Source: Sphingobium cloacae (GTDB lineage: Bacteria; Pseudomonadota; Alphaproteobacteria; Sphingomonadales; Sphingomonadaceae). From it: 64,000 bases of DNA. The notes below the pieces were generated by a model. That model searched no databases. It worked only from the letters and a program-made list of their open reading frames with translations, and was not told the origin of the DNA. Each line of letters starts with the position of its first letter. Positions within the stretch are counted from its first letter, which is position 1. The DNA is taken from assembly GCF_002355855.1 (NCBI RefSeq), contig NZ_AP017658.1:44911-108910 (forward strand), written 5' to 3'. The position numbers were made by a program, and so were the translations under genes. Of the stretch, positions 59,501-64,000 are shown piece by piece.

Positions 59501-60729
59501 GGCAGCACGGGTTCATAAGCGACCGGGGGTGCGGCAATCGATCCCATTGCCTGCGATTCGACCAGCGCGCTTGGGTGCTCACGAGCATCGGCAATCAGCA
59601 GACGGCTCGGCCGATAGGGCAGGTAAATCCCTTGCGGTTCGCCCGCGGGTGCGGGCGCGTCGAGACGGTGATAGGCGACCGCGCGGGTCGTGGGCAGGGT
59701 CACCGCCGCACGCGAGCAGACGGGGCGGGTCCGCCGCGTGAGGCCCCGGAACAATCCGCTGGGGCGGGAGATCGGCTGCGGCTGCGGCGCGCATGGGGTC
59801 GCCATCGCATCGATGGCCGCAAGCGCAGCGCCGAGCGTCGTGCAGGTCTGGCGCGGGACCGAGCCCCCTGCCCCGTCCTTTTCGAGGAGTATGAGCTGGA
59901 CTGCCTGGCCGGTGCCGTGCTTGGCATAGGCATCGGGCGGCAGGTCGAGATGCAGCCGGGCATGCGCGCCCGCAGTGGCGTGCAGCCAATCCGCGTCCTC
60001 CGTCTCGATGCGGTCGGGGAGAATAACGGCGCAGCGCCCGCCTGGAGCAAGCCGCAACAGCGCGGAGCGCAAATGGCGAAGCGCGGCATGGCGATCGCGC
60101 GCGCGCCCCTGGCTTCGCGAGAAGGGCGGATTGAGGAGCACGACGCTCGGCACCAGTTGCGGATCGAGCATATCGTCGATCAGTTCGCCATCATGCGTGC
60201 TCAGCCTGCCTTCGGGAAAGGCGTGACGCAGCAAACGCGTGCGCCAGGCATCGATATCATTGAGAAGGAGGCGCGCGCCGGCGAGATGGGCGTGTACGGC
60301 CAGGAGGCCGGTCCCGGCCGAGGGCTCGAGCACGATATCGTGTGCCGTGATCGCGGCTGCCTTGGCGGCAAGGAAGCCGATCGGCGCCGGTGTCGAGAAT
60401 TGCTGGAACGCGATCTGCGTTTCGCTACGCACGCTTTGCGTGGGAAGCGCCGCCGTCATAGCGATCAGCTGGGCGAGCCGCGCATTCGCATCTGCCGGGA
60501 GCGTCGCGTTCTTCAGATGGAGGACCTGCGCGAGTTCGAGCACATCGTAGGCGTCGCGCAATGACCACAGGCCATCGGCGCTCGAGCCACCGAAAGCGGA
60601 GGTCATTTCGGCAAGGAGGTCGTTACGTGCAACCGGACATCCTTCGGACAGCCGGTCGGCTATGCCTTGAGCAGCGGTACGGGCGGGATCATCGAGCGGC
60701 AGCGTGAGCGCGAGGGGGTGTGTGGCCAT
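56530..60729 (-). CDS. Methyltransferase/strawberry-notch-like helicase fusion (1,399 residues)
   Basis: The N-terminal part (residues about 100-280) is a class I DNA methyltransferase-like domain: DIVLEPSAGTGLLAVHAHLA (SAM motif I), LLLNDIDAWRTRLL, VLLNPPFSRSQ (NPPF). The middle and C-terminal parts are a strawberry-notch (SNO)-type SF2 helicase: GFFLGDGTGAGKGRQVAGVI (Walker A), VIVFDEAHEMAGVAGGEGRF (DEAH), LIFSDAGGTGRSYHASLDA and QGLGRTHRTHQACPPLF. These giant fusions are typical of alphaproteobacterial plasmids and phage-like elements. Predicted roles are DNA unwinding and modification in plasmid establishment; methylation has not been shown here. Intact despite its length. Confidence 0.9.
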   Translation of the reverse strand: MATHPLALTLPLDDPARTAAQGIADRLSEGCPVARNDLLAEMTSAFGGSSADGLWSLRDAYDVLELAQVLHLKNATLPADANARLAQLIAMTAALPTQSVRSETQIAFQQFSTPAPIGFLAAKAAAITAHDIVLEPSAGTGLLAVHAHLAGARLLLNDIDAWRTRLLRHAFPEGRLSTHDGELIDDMLDPQLVPSVVLLNPPFSRSQGRARDRHAALRHLRSALLRLAPGGRCAVILPDRIETEDADWLHATAGAHARLHLDLPPDAYAKHGTGQAVQLILLEKDGAGGSVPRQTCTTLGAALAAIDAMATPCAPQPQPISRPSGLFRGLTRRTRPVCSRAAVTLPTTRAVAYHRLDAPAPAGEPQGIYLPYRPSRLLIADAREHPSALVESQAMGSIAAPPVAYEPVLPARILDDGLLSDAQLETLIYAGAAFERDLPGRFISSEEGLSLSPAEAGNAYRTGFFLGDGTGAGKGRQVAGVILDQWLRGNRRHLWISKSETLVEDARRDWSALGGLPLDIQHLNQWKLGTPIALGDGILFLTYATLRSNRGDRGTRLRQLIEWMGEDFSGVIVFDEAHEMAGVAGGEGRFGATKGSEQGIAGVRLQNLAPRARILYASATGASDVNNLAYATRLGLWGPQTAFADRRAFVESLRRGGIAAMELIARDLKAQGLYAARALSFAGVEYDILEHRLSEEQIAVYNAYADAWAIIHNNLQAALAATRVTDGFSGATYNSGAKAAALSIFESTKQRFFGQILLSMKLPSLIPAIAADLARGDCAVVQLVSTSEAMLDRALADLSPEERAWLDIELSPREFLVDYLTAAFPVRQMRTYTDDSGTVRSEPMIDEAGQPVLCREAMAMRDQLLEQLCALPVVGSALDHIIGHFGTEAVAEVTGRSRRIVVDADGRQRIERRSARTNLAETDIFMRGEKRILIFSDAGGTGRSYHASLDAPNQSRRIHYLLEPGWRADAAIQGLGRTHRTHQACPPLFRPVSTDCRGERRFISTIARRLDSLGALTRGQRQTGGQGLFDPRDNLESDFARESLDQWFRLLFQAKLQSVHFDQFQALTGLNLAGEGGGLTETLPTIQRWLNRILALRIDLQNAIFDEYLGLIEARVEKAREAGTLDLGVETIAADRISILDRTVIRRDPVSGAETEILRIETEERYRPLTLERAHWLLADPEARGLINPRSGKAAICRPTFSLTDEEGRTVRRYELVRPTRTERHRQDLFAETHWTDVDRASFDEAWQAECDAMAAQTRTQIIYLVTGLLLPVWGKLPDDHVQVWRLTSDDGQSLLGRLIPAPLVERIASAFGIAAHVEIDLGARVEHVRTSGEIMPIGALRLKRALVAGDQRLELLDWKPEALPHLKAAGCFTEIIQHRTRLFVPPSRALEILARITD

Positions 60730-60795
60730 GGGGCATCTCCAGGTCTGACACCTGGCATCAGCGCCAGGTCATCAGCCGGAAGGCTCCCTCCCCTT

Positions 60796-61662
60796 TCAGG
60801 CCGCCTCGGCGGCCCGGCGGACACGCCAAGCATCATTCCAGTCCGCGTGCCGTTCCGGCAGCCGGAGCACCAGTTCGCGTCCATTGGCTGTGAGATGGGG
60901 GCGGGCTTTTTTGAGCATGGCGGCAGCGGCGGCACCGCGATCGCCATAGACGATGATACGCTTGACCCGTTCGGGGATGGCGACAAGCCCAAGGCGTTCG
61001 ACCCCGCCCAGCGCCCAGGTGGGCGTTCCGAACCAGGCCATTGCTGAAAGGGCGTCCTCGATGCCTTCGGCAAGGCCAAGCTCCTCGCCGGCCGGCGCCA
61101 GACGAATGGCCGCGTCGCCGAGAAGGCCAAGGGCAATCTTCGGCTTTGGCATGGGTTTGTGCAGGATGTCGGCGAGATCGAGGCAGGTCCGCTGGACGGC
61201 GACAACCCCCAGATCATTCTCGACCGCGGCGATCATCGCCGGAAAGAACCGGCGGCGCTCACCGGCCCCGACGATGGTGCGCGGGTTGTAGCGCAGGCAA
61301 CGCGGATAGGGAGGCGGCAGACCGCGCGCCGCCAGATAATCGGCCGCTGGAGATCCGGCGATGGGCTGGCTCGCCTTCCATAGGCGAAGTGCAAGAGCGC
61401 GATGGTCCGCGGCCGCCTTCGGGCGCGGCATTGTGAGCGGCTCCGCATCGTGAAGTTTGCGCCGGCGCAAAGCAGCCAGAACATCGCGCGTGTCGCAGCC
61501 GGCAAAGCAGTGGAACAGGATCGCCCGCTCGCCCAGGCGTACCGACAGGCTGGGACCATGATCGTTATGTGCCGGGCACCGGCATTCGCCGCGCGTACCG
61601 CGCCAGATCCCACCCAGGGCTTCGACAATGGCTTTGGCGCGATGGGGAGCAGCTATGGGCAT
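60796..61662 (-). CDS. Toprim/CHC2-like zinc-finger primase-related protein
   Basis: 288 residues. The N-terminal zinc finger has the pattern CRCPAHNDHGPSLSVR ... ILFHCFAGCDTRDVLAAL (CxCxxH, then CxxC), as in DnaG and plasmid primases. A DUF7146-like middle (ADYLAARGLPPPYPRCLRYN) is followed by a Toprim domain (LAEGIEDALSAMAWFGTPTW, IIVYGDRGAAAAAMLKKARP). It likely primes or handles ssDNA in plasmid replication or establishment. Part of the backbone block with the helicase, SSB and RepA. Confidence 0.85.
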   Translation of the reverse strand: MPIAAPHRAKAIVEALGGIWRGTRGECRCPAHNDHGPSLSVRLGERAILFHCFAGCDTRDVLAALRRRKLHDAEPLTMPRPKAAADHRALALRLWKASQPIAGSPAADYLAARGLPPPYPRCLRYNPRTIVGAGERRRFFPAMIAAVENDLGVVAVQRTCLDLADILHKPMPKPKIALGLLGDAAIRLAPAGEELGLAEGIEDALSAMAWFGTPTWALGGVERLGLVAIPERVKRIIVYGDRGAAAAAMLKKARPHLTANGRELVLRLPERHADWNDAWRVRRAAEAA

Positions 61663-61723
61663 CGACTAATCCTCGGAAGTGGTGGAGCGCCGCTGCTGAT
61701 TGCGCCCTCCCCTCCCCGATATT

Positions 61724-62050
61724 TCACCCCGGCATGCCTTTGGGTGCCAGGATCCCGAATTCCTCGACGATGCGATCGGTTGTGTAGTGCGTCGCGCCGT
61801 CGCGTTCATAGGAGTTGTCCTTGAGCCGTCCGGCTATGCGCACGAGATCCCCGACTTGAGCCCGGTCGGCGATATGTTTTCGCTGGCCTTCGCTGAAGAC
61901 GCTCACGCGGTTCCAGTGGCTGTCTTCCTGCCATTCGTTATCGTCACCCTTGCGGCGATAATTCGCGCAGACCGACAGCAGGGTGACTTTCGGCCGCGCG
62001 TCGATTTCCCCGATCCGGCCGATGATCTCGAACTTGGCGAAGTTGATCAT
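61724..62050 (-). CDS. SSB-like OB-fold protein (second copy)
   Basis: 108 residues. MINFAKFEIIGRIGEIDARP, then VTLLSVCANYRRKGDDNEWQ, DSHWNRVSVFSEGQRKHIAD and AQVGDLVRIAGRLKDNSYER. It keeps the SSB OB-fold but lacks the acidic DDEIPF-type tail, unlike ssb at 46896. Short SSB-like proteins of this kind are a regular part of this plasmid backbone. Upstream gene of the minus-strand block and nearest to the origin. Confidence 0.88.
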   Translation of the reverse strand: MINFAKFEIIGRIGEIDARPKVTLLSVCANYRRKGDDNEWQEDSHWNRVSVFSEGQRKHIADRAQVGDLVRIAGRLKDNSYERDGATHYTTDRIVEEFGILAPKGMPG

Positions 62051-62281
62051 GCACCCTCCATGCGCAAGGTCATTTGGCCGGCAGCCTATCGTAGGCGGCT
62101 AACTTCGCGTATCCCTCCAGGCGGGGGGATTGAACGATTGCATCAGGCGCGACGCCGATCTCTTTCTCAAAATAAAAAGAATCAAAACGCCGCTGCTCGC
62201 AGCGGAAGCTTTTCCGATTCAAAAGGATTCAGATTCAGGAGGCCGAAAGCACAGCATTTCTGCGGGTTTGAGCAAGCTTAT
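62051..62281. other. AT-rich leader side of the replication origin
   Basis: No gene. The part around 62150-62240 is unusually AT-rich for this window and contains three GATTC words within 26 bases (near 62216-62238). AT-rich tracts beside iterons are typical DNA-unwinding elements. Confidence 0.5.
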
Positions 62282-62546
62282 CCTGACCGGACGGGGGATT
62301 TTGCCTGCCCTTCCGGGGGCGCTTCCCTGACCGATCGGGGGATGCAACCTGACCTGCTGGGGCCTTCCTGACCGTATGGGGGACAGCTTCCTGCTGGAGT
62401 GATTCGCTCGCCATAGCGTTCGTCAGGGACTTTCTTCGGCGTCCGCGCTGCCGTTTGCGCGGGTCCGGGCGCTTGGAAACGCGACTCGCCGCACTTCCTC
62501 ATGGTTTGCTGCTTCGGAGCGAAGTTCCATCCTGACCTCTTGGGGG
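62282..62546 (+). repeat. Iterons of the plasmid origin (oriV)
   Basis: The unit CCTGACC-N4-GGGGG occurs at 62282-62297, 62326-62341, 62348-62362 (GGGG), 62367-62382 and 62531-62546, with a variant CCTGCCC-N4-GGGGG at 62304-62319. The first four starts (62282, 62304, 62326, 62348) are exactly 22 bases apart, two helical turns, as expected of Rep_3-type iterons. They sit upstream of repA and next to an AT-rich tract. One reversed copy follows repA at 63842-63857. Confidence 0.88.
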
Positions 62547-62641
62547 CCGAATCCGGTGTCTATCCTGCCCTGACTTGACGCGTAAGGACAGGTCAGGCAG
62601 ATTTTCTCCCACGCTGGACGAATCGGCGCAGACTTCATGGC

Positions 62642-63805
62642 ATGGATGACGAGCAAGCCCTAGATCACGCTGTAACGCCCTCCCCCACCGGCGATGACGC
62701 TTCTCCGGGACGGGCGATGCGGGTGGCTGCCGCCCTGCAGGCAAAGGGCGGTGACGAGTTCGCCAAGCCCGGCAGCATCGTCGAGGTCAAGTTCGTCAAA
62801 GGCCAGTCGCTTAGCCTGACTGCTTCGCGTTTGCTTGCGCTGATGATTTTGACCGCGGGCGGTGATGCCTGGGAGGACCGCCCGCACAAGATGCGAAAGG
62901 CGGACATTCGCCGCGGCCACAAGGGCAATGAGCGCATCTCGGATATGCTTGAGGAATTGCACCGCACGCTTTTCGCGGTCGACGACAAGTCCTGGCGCGG
63001 CAAGAAGGCGACGCTGCGCTTTTCGCTTATCTCGTCGTCGCGCGAAGAAGCGGAAGACGAAGAGGGCGCGGACGCTGGGTGGATCGAGTGGGAGTTCACG
63101 CCCGAAGCCCGAAAGCTGATCCAGGAATCGGAGACCTATGCGGTCCTGAACCGCCAGGCGGTGCTCGGCTTCCGATCAACCTATGCGCTCAAGCTGTACG
63201 AGATCGGGGCGCTGAGGCTGCATAGGCGCCAGTCGCTCTGGAAGGGCGACATGACGGCGCTGCGTGCGCTGCTCGGCATCGCGCCGGACGTCTACAAGGA
63301 TTTCGCGCAGCTGCGCCGCAAAGTTCTCGAAAAGGCGAAGGCCGAAATCGACCAGCTCGCCCATTTTCGCGTGGAGTGGCGGGAGATCCGCCAGGGCAGA
63401 ACTGTCACCGAAATCGAATTCCGCTTTGAGCCCAAGGATGCTCCGGCCCAAATCGCGACCGTGGATGAGATCGGTCGGCACTCTGCGGGCAGAAAGGCGC
63501 GGCGCGAGGACGAGGTGGAGACCGTTGCCGTCGAGGCTGTCACACAGGCGGCGGTGGCGGCCTTGGTGTCAAAGGATAAGGCTGGGGCAGGGGAGGTCAC
63601 CTTCCCGAACGGCACGATCCGCTTTGGCTCGGACACGCTCGCGGCCATCGGCCGTTCGGCTGGCGGCGGTTGGGACATCGATCTCATTGCCGATGCCTAT
63701 CGCGCGCAGATGGGCGAAAGGCTGGCGAAGCTCAAGGGCGCCAAGCTGATCGCATCCTGGACCGGCTTCTGCGAGAGTTTCCTGGCACGACGCGGGCGCC
63801 CCTGA
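62642..63805 (+). CDS. repA: Replication initiator RepA (Rep_3 family)
   Basis: 387 residues from MDDEQALDHAVTPSPTGDDA. Two winged-helix domains: LTASRLLALMILTAGGDAWE ... RISDMLEELHRTLFAVDDKS, then TYAVLNRQAVLGFRSTYALK, LYEIGALRLHRRQSLWKGDM and LGIAPDVYKDFAQLRRKVLE with LEKAKAEIDQLAHFRVEWRE, the Rep_3/RepB-like signature. It should bind the iterons upstream and open the origin. The C-terminal about 70 residues form an accessory domain. A start at 62642 fits the frame; the family N-terminus is variable. Confidence 0.92.
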   Translation: MDDEQALDHAVTPSPTGDDASPGRAMRVAAALQAKGGDEFAKPGSIVEVKFVKGQSLSLTASRLLALMILTAGGDAWEDRPHKMRKADIRRGHKGNERISDMLEELHRTLFAVDDKSWRGKKATLRFSLISSSREEAEDEEGADAGWIEWEFTPEARKLIQESETYAVLNRQAVLGFRSTYALKLYEIGALRLHRRQSLWKGDMTALRALLGIAPDVYKDFAQLRRKVLEKAKAEIDQLAHFRVEWREIRQGRTVTEIEFRFEPKDAPAQIATVDEIGRHSAGRKARREDEVETVAVEAVTQAAVAALVSKDKAGAGEVTFPNGTIRFGSDTLAAIGRSAGGGWDIDLIADAYRAQMGERLAKLKGAKLIASWTGFCESFLARRGRP

Positions 63806-63806
63806 G

Positions 63807-63832
63807 CCGAAATTGCACCGGTGCAATTTCGG
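63807..63832. repeat. 26-bp perfect palindrome directly after repA
   Basis: Arms CCGAAATTGCACC and GGTGCAATTTCGG with no spacer, beginning 1 base after the repA stop. A perfect spacerless palindrome is more like a protein site than a terminator; transcript folding is also possible. Confidence 0.7.
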
Positions 63833-63841
63833 GGTGAACTG

Positions 63842-63857
63842 CCCCCAAGGGGTCAGG
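63842..63857 (-). repeat. Reversed iteron downstream of repA
   Basis: On the minus strand it reads CCTGACC-CCTT-GGGGG, identical to the iteron pattern upstream of repA. A distant inverted copy could allow handcuffing or replication control. Confidence 0.7.
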
Positions 63858-64000
63858 TTGCGAGGGGGCGCAAAAGGTCTGCGGCGCAGATTGGGCAAGT
63901 TTCGCCCTTCGGGCTGGGCCGACTTGCGAAAATCAGCCTTCGATTGACCTAAAAGTGCAAATTGAGCTATGCCCCCTCTAGTTTCGCAAGGGGGCCTCTC

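Noticed and set aside
56263..60564. A 1,433-codon open frame on the plus strand opposite the helicase
   Set aside because: It is a GC-driven antisense frame of the minus-strand helicase gene; it has no domain, and the opposite frame has all motifs in order.
62282..62546. A CRISPR array reading of the spaced repeats near repA
   Set aside because: The units are 15-16 bases at a 22-base pitch, with no constant spacer length of CRISPR type and no cas genes; they fit iterons next to a Rep_3 initiator.

Overview
The window is GC-rich accessory DNA that looks like a plasmid of a sphingomonad (Sphingobium, Novosphingobium or Sphingomonas type alphaproteobacterium). The grounds are a Rep_3-type initiator beside 22-bp-spaced iterons at the right end, a ParA/ParB pair, two separate relaxase modules (TraA and MobC/MobA), IS6100, an alphaproteobacterial LexA box (GTTC-N7-GTTC), and a long block of plasmid-type genes (ArdC-like, DUF3768, DUF2493, SSB, strawberry-notch-like helicase). 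The genus is inferred from gene content; no rRNA or tRNA gene was seen.

Layout. 1-3062: right part of a Tn3-family transposon (tnpA off the edge, tnpR, GNAT passenger). 3063-5602: a deleted imuA-imuB-dnaE2 mutagenesis cassette that keeps its SOS box, an HNH endonuclease gene and a HigBA toxin-antitoxin pair. 5603-10786: complete Tn3-family transposon with 38-bp ends. 10786-15568: remnant of a Ti-type conjugation module (DUF6118 fragment, traA, traC, traD, small gene, truncated traG). 15569-20700: second complete Tn3-family transposon. 20701-24096: decayed IS3-family transposase gene split by an intact IS66 element with 8-bp target duplications. 24511-25390: IS6100.

25391-37651 is a defence/stability island: the C-terminal remnant of a large DNA methyltransferase cut off by IS6100, a YhaO-like nuclease and YhaN-like ATPase pair, a Gabija-like OLD nuclease (frameshifted) plus UvrD-like helicase, and an AbiEi/AbiEii pair. 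37820-44136 carries mobCA and parAB. An IS21-family element lies in the 3' end of parB, and the same 22-bp palindrome precedes both operons. 44146-49632 holds plasmid accessory genes, with two copies of what looks like a structured RNA upstream of ssb and of a DUF2493 gene. 49781-53337 is an arsenic operon (arsR, two arsenate reductases, acr3, arsN2, arsH) with a palindromic operator over the arsR start. 53390-63857 is the replication and maintenance backbone: ArdC-like antirestriction protein, large ParB-domain protein, methylase/helicase fusion, Toprim protein, second SSB, iterons and repA.

How it fits together. The backbone replicates, partitions and mobilises the plasmid and the arsenic operon is the evident selectable cargo. 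The left 26 kb has been repeatedly cut by transposons. Neither complete Tn3 element shows target duplications, and each has one end inside the tra module, so that module was probably trimmed on both sides by rearrangement. Mobilisation would now depend on mobCA with a helper. The observations I find most interesting are the large unknown protein carried next to tnpR in both complete Tn3 elements, the two-copy covarying RNA candidate, the duplicated par/mob palindrome, and the methyltransferase-YhaO-YhaN-Gabija-like island.
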